Shown here: piece after piece, positions 32,456 through 41,607 of the stretch | Position numbering within the stretch: the stretch's first letter is position 1 | Layout of the letters: each line of letters opens with the position of its first letter | Assembly: GCA_963726335.1 (NCBI GenBank) | Contig: CAVSCD010000012.1 | Coordinates: 124,001 to 188,000, forward strand | Reading direction: 5' to 3' | Source: CAVSCD01 sp963726335 | GTDB taxonomy: Bacteria > Acidobacteriota > Aminicenantia > Aminicenantales > UBA8522 | DNA: 64,000 bases | Position numbers and translations under genes: made by a program | Notes under the pieces: generated by a model | Told to the model about the DNA's origin: nothing | Databases searched by the model: none | Seen by the model: the letters and a program-made list of their open reading frames with translations, nothing else

Positions 32456-34949
32456 GGACCTCCCGCCGGCGGAGAGCGGGGCCGAGATAGCTCACGCTGA
32501 CGATGGCCGCGACGCCCGGCCCGGGCGATTCGGCATAGACCTCGCGCCTGACCTCGCCCAGCGGCCCGGTCCGCACGGCAGCTTTTTCCAGTGCCAGCAG
32601 GGCTGTATCGAGCTGGCGTTTCGCTTCGGTTTCCTGGAAGCGGATCCTGGCCTCGAGCATCTCGGTGAGCGGCGGGTAATCGAGGTCGAGCCGGACGGAC
32701 AGGTCCAGCCGCGGGTCGCGGCGGGCAACAACGAGCGCCTCCCGGGCGTTCTCGATGTCGGCCGCGGCGATCTTCTCCATCTCCCGGAGGACGGCGGCGG
32801 CCCGGGCGCGGTTCTCCGACGAGATCCCGGGCCCCCCGGTGAGCTCGGTGAATTCCCGCCGCAGGCTGAAGAAATGATTGCCCGCGGCGACGGCGCGGAA
32901 CACGGTGAGCAAGTAAGCGCCCAGGTCCGCTTCTTTTTGGAATTCCGCGGCGTAAGGCGCCGCCACGTTCGCGCGGACGGATTCGATGGCCGCGACCCCC
33001 CGCTCCCAAAGGCCGACGGCCTTGTCCATGTCGGCGGTCTCGGCGGGCGAGACCTTGATGTCCTCGGTGTAAATCGGCCTGAGCTTGAGGGCCTGGCCCG
33101 TTCCCGACGACAGGTCCTCCTCGGCCAGGTAGAAGAAGCGGCCGGACAGCTTCTCCGGCATGTTCTCTTCCCTGAGCATGAGCGGCTGGGCCGCGCCGAT
33201 GAAGCTCGGTCCCCTGTAATAATTGTGAGTCAGGAACGAGCAGTGCCCGATGGCCTCGCTGAAAAGCTTCCAGCCCTCGATCACGCCTGCGGCGGCCTTG
33301 GGCCCGAACTCGCGCTCGGCGATCTTCCGGATCTCCCCGCTCGCGGTCCCGGCGGGCTCCCAGCTCAGCCTGCTGGCGAGCTCTTCCGACCGCGATCTCG
33401 TGAAGCCCGCGATGTCGTAGGCGTAATAGATCGAGGCCGGCTTCTGCGCCCGGATGATGTCCATTCGCTCGCCCCATCTTTGGAGGCAGGGGATATACGG
33501 CACGCTGTGGAACTCGAGCGAGACCGAGGTCTCGGTTTTGCAGCAGAGCTTCAGGCCGCGCTTCTCAACGGCGGCCTTCATGGCTTTGAACCGGTCGCTG
33601 GGCCCGAGAAAATCGATCGAGTAATCCCAGATGTTCTTGACGTAACCGTCTTTCCGGTAAAGGTGGTCCTTGTCGATCTCGGATACAAGCTGGATTCCCG
33701 GGTCGAGCTTGGCGATGAGTCCGAGCTGGTCCGGGTCTTTGGACCAGACGAACGCCGAGTACGGCCAGGCGAGGAGCTCGGCGTCGGGCTTCACCTTGCG
33801 GACGGCCCGGAAAACGGCGTTCGTCAGCCCGGCGACGACGTCCTCCGGCTCCCTCTCCCGGCAGCGGGGACAGTCCGGCCCGTCTTTTCCCGCGCGCATA
33901 TAACAATGATAGAAGCCCTCGCCGCCGATGATCGTCACCATGCCGCCGAGGGCGGGCACGCGCCGGAAGACATCGGCCCAGGAGTCGGCGATGAACCGGA
34001 GCGTCTCGGGGTCCGAAGCGCAGAGGGACCGGATGTCGTGACCGTGCTGGGACGCCCCCCGGGCGTTCGGATGGGCCAGGAAAACGGGATGATCCGACGG
34101 GAGCTTGGGGTTGTAGGCGTCGAGGTAGAGGTCGAGCCCGACGGACCGGCAGAGCTCGGCCAGGCGCGCCAGCTCGGCCAGGTTCTTCTCGCGGTTTGGA
34201 TTACGAAGCTCGGGATAAACCGAGCCGTCGAGGTAGTCGGTGAGGTTGACGAAAGTGAACGTCGCGTTGGCCCCGAACCGGCTGAGCGCCGAGAAGGTGT
34301 CGCGGTTGACGGGGCGGTCGATGCGCAGGCCGCTGACCGTGAACGTCGCGTAGACGTCGCCGAACATCCGGACGTCGAAGTCCGGGCGGCGCGTCACGGC
34401 CAGTGGCTTCATGGCCGGCATCCCCCGTTCGAGGAGAAGCTGTTCGAGGTAGTAGACTCCGTAAAGGACGCCGCGCCAGGAGGGACTGCTGATCTCGATT
34501 CGGCCGGCGGCGGCTTTCAGGGAATAGCTGTCCGCCTCGAGACGGTCGGCGGCCCGGCCCTCCGTCCGGAGAAGGATCTCCCGGGCCGACGGCCCTTCGG
34601 CGAGGGCGAAACCGCCGGCGTCCATGAAAAATGACCGGAGCTCTTCCAGGGCGAAGGGGCCCGGAGCCTCGAGCGGACCGGCGGTCCGCGCCGTCCAGCC
34701 GCTGTCGATCGGGAATTCGCCGTCCGCCGGCCTCCATGGTTTCGGGAGGAAGCGCTGATTGTGCGGTGTGTGCAGCCACTTGTAGAAGGGGCTGGCCACG
34801 GTGCGGGAGATCTTGCGGGCGAAGATCTGGTCGAGCGTTTCGGCGCCGCCACCTTGGGCCGCGCCCGAAGGCAGGGAGGCAGCCGCCGTTGCCGCCACCA
34901 CCGCCGCGAGCAAGGCCAGGCAGGCCATGTGTCTGGGGTCTATCTTCAT
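32292..34949 (-). CDS. Secreted GH20/GH67-like glycoside hydrolase
   Basis: About 886 residues in this frame. AAGGAG lies nine bases before the ATG at 34949, and a signal peptide follows (ACLALLAAVVAATAAA). Residues 110-190 resemble the GH20b N-terminal domain (ADSYSLKAAAGRIEISSPSWRGVLYGVYYLEQLLLERG). The TIM-barrel then begins RRPDFDVRMFGDVYA and includes GMVTIIGGEGFYHCYMRAG with CPRC nearby, where the Glu is a candidate catalytic residue. A helical C-terminal part leads to an Asp-box, SEDNGRTW, at the frame break. The family is assigned by pattern and could equally be DUF4838 or GH67 related. It probably acts on glycans outside the cytoplasm. Confidence 0.65.
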   Translation of the reverse strand: MKIDPRHMACLALLAAVVAATAAASLPSGAAQGGGAETLDQIFARKISRTVASPFYKWLHTPHNQRFLPKPWRPADGEFPIDSGWTARTAGPLEAPGPFALEELRSFFMDAGGFALAEGPSAREILLRTEGRAADRLEADSYSLKAAAGRIEISSPSWRGVLYGVYYLEQLLLERGMPAMKPLAVTRRPDFDVRMFGDVYATFTVSGLRIDRPVNRDTFSALSRFGANATFTFVNLTDYLDGSVYPELRNPNREKNLAELARLAELCRSVGLDLYLDAYNPKLPSDHPVFLAHPNARGASQHGHDIRSLCASDPETLRFIADSWADVFRRVPALGGMVTIIGGEGFYHCYMRAGKDGPDCPRCREREPEDVVAGLTNAVFRAVRKVKPDAELLAWPYSAFVWSKDPDQLGLIAKLDPGIQLVSEIDKDHLYRKDGYVKNIWDYSIDFLGPSDRFKAMKAAVEKRGLKLCCKTETSVSLEFHSVPYIPCLQRWGERMDIIRAQKPASIYYAYDIAGFTRSRSEELASRLSWEPAGTASGEIRKIAEREFGPKAAAGVIEGWKLFSEAIGHCSFLTHNYYRGPSFIGAAQPLMLREENMPEKLSGRFFYLAEEDLSSGTGQALKLRPIYTEDIKVSPAETADMDKAVGLWERGVAAIESVRANVAAPYAAEFQKEADLGAYLLTVFRAVAAGNHFFSLRREFTELTGGPGISSENRARAAAVLREMEKIAAADIENAREALVVARRDPRLDLSVRLDLDYPPLTEMLEARIRFQETEAKRQLDTALLALEKAAVRTGPLGEVRREVYAESPGPGVAAIVSVSYLGPALRRREVHAHEAKSDLGEKFRVRYSEDNGRTWSAFAAGLAGHGYAPAGREFHGGNILRRQL

Positions 34950-35060
34950 CTCGAGCACTCCTTGTCCGGTGACGAAGATTGTAACCCGTTCGCACTCAAA
35001 GTTCACTACGGCCACAGAAAAAACAAGAATCTCTCTTCATGCGTTCATTCTGATCTTCAA

Positions 35061-35405
35061 TGGGGTCCTGTCACGGCGAGGTCCGACCTCTTTCGCAGAC
35101 GCTTACCGAATCCGAGCCCTCCCTTGATTCCCAAGGGAGGAAGGAGGGATTAATGTTTAGAATAAGAGTCTGCAAAAGCGTCTGCGGAGTCCGTCCTCGC
35201 GCCGGCGGAAAAGATCCCGAAGCGTCGCCGGTATCATCCTTTGCCCGCGGCCCCGGGCGAACTGATAGCCAAGAGCTTTTTTGGGATATTTCGCAGAATA
35301 GCGACTCCGAGTCGCTCCGCCGCTATTCTGATGGTCGCTCCGAAGACTCCGCTACCGCCGGTCCCCGTCGCTCCGGGCGCGCAGGGACTAACGCCGTGCC
35401 ACCCC
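35061..35405. repeat. About 250-nt dispersed repeat, copy 2 (interrupted)
   Basis: Begins TGGGGTCCTGTCACGGCGA and ends GCCGTGCCACCCC. The inverted repeat at 35295-35305/35319-35329 has one mismatch. Compared with copy 1 it contains the extra double-stem unit 35094-35186 between the 5' block and CCGTCCTCGCGCCGGCGG. It occupies most of the 34950-35483 gap; no gene is seen there. Confidence 0.7.
35094..35186 (+). repeat. Double-stem repeat family, copy B
   Basis: Outer 11-bp stem CGCAGACGCTT (35094-35104) / AAGCGTCTGCG (35176-35186). Inner stem CCTCCCTT/AAGGGAGG. A TTAATGTTTAGAAT box and GAGTCTG lie in the same place as in copy A. It is nested in the 250-nt repeat. Confidence 0.7.
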
Positions 35406-35483
35406 AGGGGTCTTCCGGTATCGCATGAAAAGAGACACTTTCAGGGAGATGTGGAAGGAAATGGAAAGGGCTTGGGCGCCGGC

Positions 35484-36512
35484 TCAATCGTTCTGCCGGA
35501 TATACTCTTCGGCCTTGTGGACGAGCTCCTTGTTGCCGATGAACAGGGGAGTGCGCTCGTGAAGCGAACGGGGTTCGATGTCCAGGATGCGCCGGCGGCC
35601 GTCGGAGGCATAGCCTCCGGCCTGCTCGGCCAGGAACGCCAGCGGCCCGGCCTCGTAGAGGAGTCTGAGCTTTCCCGTCGGCAGCTTCGGGTCCTTGCTG
35701 TCGCTCGGATAATAGAAGACCCCCCCCGCCAGCAGGTTGCGGTGGAAATCGGAGACCAGTGAGCCGACGTACCGGAGGGAGAGCGCCTGAGCCCCTTCCT
35801 CGCGGCCCTGGATGAATTCCGTGAACTTCCTGACGCCCTTGGTCCAGTAATACTGGTAGCCGACATTGACGCTGAAGTACTTGGGCGGCGAGGGCATCGT
35901 GATGCGGGGGTGGGAGAGGAGGAACTCGCCCACGGTGGCATCCAGGGTGAACCCGTGGACGCCGTGACCGGTCGAGTAGACGAGCATCGTGCTCGTTCCA
36001 TAACAGAGATACCCGGCCGCGACCAGGTTCCTGGGCGGCTGGAGGAAATCGACGAGGGTGCCAGCGCCCTCCCGGGTGATCCTCCGGTAGACGGCGAAAA
36101 TCGTCCCCACGGGAACGTTGTAATCGACGTTTGACGATCCGTCGAGCGGGTCAAAGAGAAGGACGTACTTGCCCTTGGGGTATTTCTCGGGGATGGGCAT
36201 GAGCTCGGGGTTCTCCTCGGAGGCCATGGCGGCCAGCCGGCCGGTGTGGTCGTTGAGGCGGATGATCGTCCGGTCGGCGAAGCTGTCGAGCTTCATGACC
36301 TGCTCGCCCTGGACGTTGACGTCGCCGGTGAGCCCGAGGATCTCCGCCAGCCCGGCCCGGGTCGTCTTGCTGGCGATGACCTTGCCGGCGAGCGCGAGGT
36401 CATAGAGAAGGTTGGTCAAGGCGCCCGTGGCCTCGGGATGGGTCTCCTGCTCCTCGAGGATATGCCGCTCGATCGTCATGATGGAATCGGGGTGGCTGGT
36501 TGAGTTTGCCAT
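35484..36512 (-). CDS. fbp: Class I fructose-1,6-bisphosphatase
   Basis: 342 residues, full length for the class I enzyme. It hydrolyses fructose-1,6-bisphosphate to fructose-6-phosphate in gluconeogenesis. The signature FDPLDGSSNVDYNVPVGTIFAVY supplies metal-binding Asp residues, with SEENPEL upstream. YVGSLVSDFHRNLLAGGVFYYP and GKLRLLYEAGPLAFLAEQAGG are the expected substrate-side blocks. The N-terminal helix is close to the usual TIERHILEEQ. An in-frame MTIERH start 11 codons inside is an alternative. It is isolated between repeats and the S9 peptidase and intact. Confidence 0.96.
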   Translation of the reverse strand: MANSTSHPDSIMTIERHILEEQETHPEATGALTNLLYDLALAGKVIASKTTRAGLAEILGLTGDVNVQGEQVMKLDSFADRTIIRLNDHTGRLAAMASEENPELMPIPEKYPKGKYVLLFDPLDGSSNVDYNVPVGTIFAVYRRITREGAGTLVDFLQPPRNLVAAGYLCYGTSTMLVYSTGHGVHGFTLDATVGEFLLSHPRITMPSPPKYFSVNVGYQYYWTKGVRKFTEFIQGREEGAQALSLRYVGSLVSDFHRNLLAGGVFYYPSDSKDPKLPTGKLRLLYEAGPLAFLAEQAGGYASDGRRRILDIEPRSLHERTPLFIGNKELVHKAEEYIRQND

Positions 36513-36640
36513 CGACGCCTCCTCTCTGCGAAAGCGGGGGGAGAGGCCTCCCTCGCCTGCTCCAGGATTTTCAGGGCGGCCAGCTGGGGCCGATTTTCAC
36601 TATAGGGGAGGCTCCGGGGAGAAGTCAAATCCGGCCTCAC

Positions 36641-39504
36641 CTATTCGGCCGCCTTGCTCTTAAACAGCGATTCGATGTCCCGTTTCCCGCGCTCAAGATA
36701 AGGCACTCCCGTCTTCATCCATTCCGGCTTCGGGCGCCCCTTTGAGATAATGGTCAAAGAACTCGTCCATGTGGACCGTCCAATGCTTTTGGTTGTCCCT
36801 CTCCCGAAGGCCGTGTTTTTCGCCGTTGTAATTGAACAGGTAGGCTTCCTTGCCCAGACGCCGCAGGGCGGTAAAGAATTCGATCCCCTGGTGCCAGAGG
36901 ACCGCGCCGTCCTCGTCGTTGTGGATGGTGAGATAGGGCGTGTTGACTTTCTCGACCCAGAAAATGGGCGAGTTCTCGATGAACTGCAAGGGAGCGGACC
37001 CAGGGCGGACCGCCGATCCGGCTCTGGGATTTCTCGTATTGCCAGGCGCGCGATATGCCCGAATCCAAGCGGATGCCGCCATAGGCGCTGACCATGTCGA
37101 CCACCGAGGCGCCGGCCTCGACGGCGGCGAAAAGATCGGTCCGGGTGACGAGATAGGAGATCTGGTAGCCACCCCAGCTGTGCCCCTGGATGCCGATGCG
37201 CCGCGGGTCGATATAACCCTCGGCGACCATGCGCTGGACGGCCGGCACGACGCACTTGAGGCAGCTTTCGCCGGGGTAGCCGGTGTCATAGACGATATCC
37301 GGCCTGAGGACGACATAGCCGTTCGAGGCGTACCGGCTGAAGTTGATGAGCGTTCCCGTCGCCGGCGGCGAGTAGAGGTGGAGCGAGTCGGAGAGCCGCT
37401 CATAGATGTACACGATGAGCGGGTATTTTTTTCCCGGGTCGAAACCCTCGGGTTTGACGAGCACCGCGGGCAGCACGCGGCCGTCGGCGTTCGTGTAGGA
37501 GATGAGCTCGGCCCGGCCCCAGAGGAACTCGGCCTGCTGCGGGTTGGCCTCGCTGAGCTTTCGCGGGCTCCGGAAGGAGGAATCGCTCTGCCAGAGGTCG
37601 GGGCATTCGTCGAAGCTCTCCCGGGTGAAGATATAGGTTTCGGATTGCGCGGCTTTCTGGAGCCCCCGGAGGGCCTTGTCCAGCATGATCAGCTTTTCCG
37701 GGGCGCCGTTTCCGGCCAGGGAGACGCGGTAAAAGCCCGAGGCCTTGGTCCGGTCGTCGACCGCCGAGAGCAGCAGCGGCGATTTCGCCGGGATCGCCTT
37801 TTCGTCGGGGTCGACTTTCAGGTAGCGGAAGACAGTTTTGGAGCTCCGCCCTTGCGTTAAGTTCCGGGCTGCGGAGCCGTCGGGTTTTAGCCCCCAGATG
37901 TCATACCGGTCATAGATGAGGGCCGCCGAGCTGCCTGCCGCCCAGCCCGCCGCTCCGTAAGGGCGTGGCTCGCCGGGGACGTCGGACTCCTCGTCATCGA
38001 ACCTCACACCGAGTCCGCCGGTCAAGTTGATGCGCCGTCCGTCCGCAATTCTGTAGGAGTACCATTGCTTGTCGGCGTCCTCGAAATAGAGGAGATATTG
38101 TCCGGCCGGCGAAAGCGACGGTTCGTGGGCGGATTTTTCCAGGACCTTTTTCCGCGAGCCGTCGGCGAGGTTGACGAGATGATAGTCCTCGTATCTCCTG
38201 TCCCACGAGATGAGCTGCCGGTACGCGAGGTCGCTCGAGCCCAGGACGACCTTCGGGTCTTCGCTCAGCCGGATTCCAGGGAGGTCGGCGGCGCCGAGCT
38301 GGACGAACTTTCTTTCCTTAAGGTGGATGACGGCCGTGTAGGTTCGCTTTTTCTCCTCGTCGGCCCGGACTTTCTGCATGGACTGAAGCTCGGGGTCCTG
38401 CCAGTTCCAGATGTCGACCTTGAGGGGCTCCGGTGCATCCACGGGTTCAGCCCGGGGCGCGGGCGCCGTCCCGAAAAAGAGCCGGCTGCCGTCTTCGGAA
38501 AACCGGAGCGCCCCGTGCTCGCTCACCGCCCAGCCCCCGGTCATCTTCCCGGCCAGGGAGGGGACAAGCTCCGCAGCGGCTTGTCCGGAGCTCGTCCAAT
38601 GGTAAAGCTTGAACGCGGGGGCGTCGTCCGAGGCGTTGTCGCGGTCGGAAACGAAAGCCAGCTGCGCGCCAACCTCATCGAAGGCGAACCCCTTGAACCG
38701 GCCCGGACCCTTGAGGAGAGGGCGGGTCTCGCCGTCGGCCGCCCGGCGGACAAAGGCGCCGTCGTTCTCCGGCACTTTGGATGAGACGGCGTAGGCCAGC
38801 CAGGTCCCGGGTTTGTTCCAGGCATACTCCGCGACTTCGGGGATGATCGTCTCTCTCCCCGTGGCCAGCTCCCTGACCACGAGGTCTGTCCCCGGCTCCT
38901 TCTTTTTTTCCTTTTTCTCTTCGGCCGCTTTCCGGGATGACGTCTGTTTTTCGGCGAGCTCCTCCTCGCGCTTCTTGTCTTCCGGCTCGGGGGCGGGCGG
39001 CTCCTTCAGGTAGGCGATGAACGCCGCCGCGTCCTCGGGTACCTTGAAGCTCTTGACCCGTTCCACGGACGTCACGCCGCCGGTGGCGAGATCCATAACA
39101 CCCAGGCCGCTCTTGGGCTTTTCCTCCTCCTCTTTTTTCGCCTTCTTCGCCTGATCGAGGTCCGCCTTGAGCGGAGCGATCCCGAAAACGACGTATTTTC
39201 CGTCGGGTGTGATGGCGGGGCCTTGGCCGCGCGGCGACCTGTGCTCGGTCGAGTTCCTGAGGCTCCGGGCGACGAGCTCTCCGTCTCCGTCCTGGGCGAC
39301 GAGCGCGTAAACAACCCAATTCCCGTCGCGAGAGATCTCCGCGGCGCTGATGGAGCGCCACGCGTCATAGACATCGTACGTGAGCGGTTTCTTGGCGACG
39401 CCGCGCCGGACGGGAGCGGCCGAGCCGGCGGCGGAGACGATCATGACGAGGGCGGAGCCAATGATGGTGAGCCGGGATATTACAGAGCGGATATTCCTGG
39501 GCAT
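36641..39504 (-). CDS. S9-family prolyl-oligopeptidase-like peptidase (two frame breaks near the end)
   Basis: About 950 residues. GGAGGG precedes the ATG at 39504, and a signal peptide follows (LTIIGSALVMIVSAAGSAA). The N-terminal beta-propeller (residues about 40-650) carries a Lys/Glu-rich insert (EEELAEKQTSSRKAAEEKKEK is its core). The alpha/beta-hydrolase domain has the nucleophile elbow IGIQGHSWGGYQISYLV, Asp in TIHNDEDGAV and His in NGEKHGLRERDNQKHW, a full triad. The frame changes near 36995-37010 and again near 36740 before ending ...ERGKRDIESLFKSKAAE. It is a peptide hydrolase, probably periplasmic. The breaks fall in conserved sequence, so they are either recent mutations or sequence errors. 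Confidence 0.82.
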
Positions 39505-39542
39505 TAGATTTCCCTCCAACTCTTTCTGTTGATCATATGACT

Positions 39543-39581
39543 TTGGCCTTAGAGGATATTTGTGTGATAATAAAATTTCAA
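39543..39581. promoter_or_regulatory. Overlapping divergent promoters
   Basis: Plus strand: TTGGCC (39543-39548), 17 bases, GATAAT (39566-39571), serving the kinase gene at 39593. Minus strand: TTGAAA (39576-39581), 17 bases, TATCCT (39553-39558), serving the S9 peptidase at 39504. The two sites overlap, so polymerase binding would be mutually exclusive. Confidence 0.5.
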
Positions 39582-39592
39582 GGAGGGACGAT

Positions 39593-40075
39593 ATGGACAT
39601 CAAGACTGTCCGGATCGATAAACCCGAGGACATGAACTTCATCCTGGGCCAGTCGCATTTCATCAAGACGGTCGAGGACATCCACGAGGCCGTCGTCGGG
39701 ACCGTTCCCCAGATGAAGTTCGGGGTCGCCTTTTGCGAGTCCTCGGGCCCGGCCCTGGTGCGGTTCTCGGGGAACGAGCCCAGGCTCATCGAGCTGGCCA
39801 AAAAGAACGCTCTGAACCTGTCCGCCGGCCATTGCTTTATCCTCTTCCTCGAGAACGGTTACCCGGTCAACATCCTCAATGTCATCAAGAACGTCCCCGA
39901 GGTCTGCCGCATTTTTTGCGCTACCGCGAACCCCGTCGAGGTGGTCATCGCCGAGACCGAGACCGGCCGGGGCATCCTGGGCGTCATCGATGGCGTCAAG
40001 ACCCGGGGCGTCGAGACCGAGGATGATATCCGGGTCCGGAAAGACCTTCTGCGAAAGATCGGATACAAGCTCTGA
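39593..40075 (+). CDS. Adenosine-specific kinase family protein (PF04008)
   Basis: 160 residues, matching the small adenosine-specific kinase family known mainly from archaea and thermophiles. Characteristic stretches are EDMNFILGQSHFIKTVEDIHEAVV, MKFGVAFCESSGPALVRFSGN, AGHCFILFLENGYPVNILN and CRIFCATANPVEVVIAETETGRGILGVIDG. The protein would phosphorylate adenosine to AMP in the cytosol. AAGGAGGGACGAT gives a strong ribosome-binding site before the ATG. The last base is shared with the next ATG, so it is coupled to the oxidoreductase gene. Confidence 0.9.
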   Translation: MDIKTVRIDKPEDMNFILGQSHFIKTVEDIHEAVVGTVPQMKFGVAFCESSGPALVRFSGNEPRLIELAKKNALNLSAGHCFILFLENGYPVNILNVIKNVPEVCRIFCATANPVEVVIAETETGRGILGVIDGVKTRGVETEDDIRVRKDLLRKIGYKL

Positions 40076-41472
40076 TGGCGCGCCTGAGCTTTGACCTGGC
40101 TGTCGTCGGCGGGGGGGAAGGCGGCATCGCCGCTGCCGTCCGCGGAGCCGAGCTGGGGGCGCGGGTCGCTTTGATCGAAGAAACCGCCCAGCTCGGCGGC
40201 GCCTGCGTGGCCACGGGGACGCTGCCCAGCAAGGTCTACTCCATCGCCACGGGCATGTTCGAGACGATGAAGAAGGCCAAGAATTTCGGCATCCGGGTCG
40301 AGGGCCGGTTGGAGCTTGATTTCAAGGAGATCCAGGCCAGCCGGAACCGGCTCACCCGCTGCGACGTGGGAACCATCAACCTGAATCTCCGCTCCCTGAG
40401 CGTCCAGCTGATGCGCGGGACCGCGGCCTTTCTCGGGCCACGCCTTCTGGCGGTGACCGCCCCGGACGGCAGCCTGACCGAGGTCGAAGCGACAGGGATC
40501 GTGTTGGCCGCCGGCTCGCGGCCCGCCGAGATCCCGGGCCTGCCGGCCGACGGGAAGACGGTGCTTACGACCGACGACCTCGTCCAGCTTGCCGAGTTGC
40601 CGCGGTCGATGGTCATCGTCGGCGCCGGGTTCATCGGCTGCGAATACGCCTTCATCTTCGCCACGCTCGGGCTTGAGGTCACGCTGGTGGAAAAACTCGA
40701 CCACCCGCTGGCCGGGCAGGACAGGGACATCGTCGTCCTGATCGAAAAAGAGCTGAAGAAGAAGGGCATCCGCTTTCTTCCCGGGACCATGGTGACCGGC
40801 CGCGGGGAGGCGGAGGACGGACGCCTGCGACTGACCACGGATCATGGGGAGGCGCTCATCGCCGATAAAGCCCTGGTCTGCGCCGGCCGTCGGCCTTCGA
40901 CCGCCGGCCTCAACCTCGAGGCCGCCGGCGTCCTGACCGGAGGCCGGGGAGAGGTCATCGTCGACAGCCGCCTCCGGACGTCGGCCCCCGGGATCTTCGC
41001 GGCCGGGGACATCGTCGGCCGGATCATGCTGTCCTCGACGGCCATCCTTGAGGGTACGGCGGCCGGCGGGAACGCCATGGGAGAGGACCGGGAGGTCGAC
41101 GAGCGGATCAACCCGAGCGCCATCTACACTCAGCCCGAGATCGGCTATGTGGGACTCACCGAAGAGGCGGCGGCGGCCGCCGGCATTCCTTATATTAAAG
41201 GAGTCTGCCCCTACGCCGGTCTGGTCAAGGCCTGCGCCATCCAGGCTCACGCTTCCGGCATCATCAAGATGCTTTTCGAGCGGGACTCGCACAGGCTGCT
41301 CGGCGCGCACATCCTGGGAGCCGAGGCGGCCGAGCTCATCCATTCTCTCTCTCTTCCCCTGAAACTCGGCGCCACGGCCGAGGATTTTGCTTACGCCATC
41401 TACCACCATCCCAGCCTCTCGGAGGGCTTCCGGGAGGCTGCGGCCGAAGCACTGCGGTCGAAGCCGTCGTAG
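40075..41472 (+). CDS. Pyridine nucleotide-disulfide oxidoreductase family flavoprotein with a single redox cysteine
   Basis: 465 residues with the Lpd/SthA fold. The FAD-binding motif DLAVVGGGEGGIAAA is at the N-terminus. The NAD(P) motif SMVIVGAGFIGCEYAFIFATLG is followed by a second FAD motif, SAPGIFAAGDIVG. The redox-active site reads GGACVATGTLPSK: Cys44 is present but the second Cys is Thr49, as in soluble transhydrogenase SthA. The C-terminal HHPSLSE keeps a His-Glu pair typical of lipoamide dehydrogenases. A role in NAD(P)H interconversion or electron transfer is likelier than dihydrolipoamide oxidation. No dehydrogenase complex genes are nearby. Confidence 0.85.
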   Translation: MARLSFDLAVVGGGEGGIAAAVRGAELGARVALIEETAQLGGACVATGTLPSKVYSIATGMFETMKKAKNFGIRVEGRLELDFKEIQASRNRLTRCDVGTINLNLRSLSVQLMRGTAAFLGPRLLAVTAPDGSLTEVEATGIVLAAGSRPAEIPGLPADGKTVLTTDDLVQLAELPRSMVIVGAGFIGCEYAFIFATLGLEVTLVEKLDHPLAGQDRDIVVLIEKELKKKGIRFLPGTMVTGRGEAEDGRLRLTTDHGEALIADKALVCAGRRPSTAGLNLEAAGVLTGGRGEVIVDSRLRTSAPGIFAAGDIVGRIMLSSTAILEGTAAGGNAMGEDREVDERINPSAIYTQPEIGYVGLTEEAAAAAGIPYIKGVCPYAGLVKACAIQAHASGIIKMLFERDSHRLLGAHILGAEAAELIHSLSLPLKLGATAEDFAYAIYHHPSLSEGFREAAAEALRSKPS

Positions 41473-41549
41473 GGTATCCCGCCCGGGCCGGGGACCAGGA
41501 GAACACCGGGCGCCCGAGGCGGCAAAAAGAATGATGTGACCGGCGAAAC

Positions 41550-41578
41550 TTGACTTTTAAATTCCCGATAAATATACT
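41550..41578 (+). promoter_or_regulatory. Promoter of the hydrogenase operon
   Basis: TTGACT (41550-41555), 17-base spacer, TATACT (41573-41578), in an AT-rich patch. A start site near 41585 would give a leader of about 23 bases before ATG 41608. No Shine-Dalgarno sequence is evident in that leader. Confidence 0.65.
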
Positions 41579-41607
41579 CACTCCTAACATTTTTTCCTGA
41601 ACACTTC

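Noticed and set aside
32298..34634. Long plus-strand open frame opposite the GH20-like gene
   Set aside because: Antisense shadow with no ribosome-binding site and no domain features.
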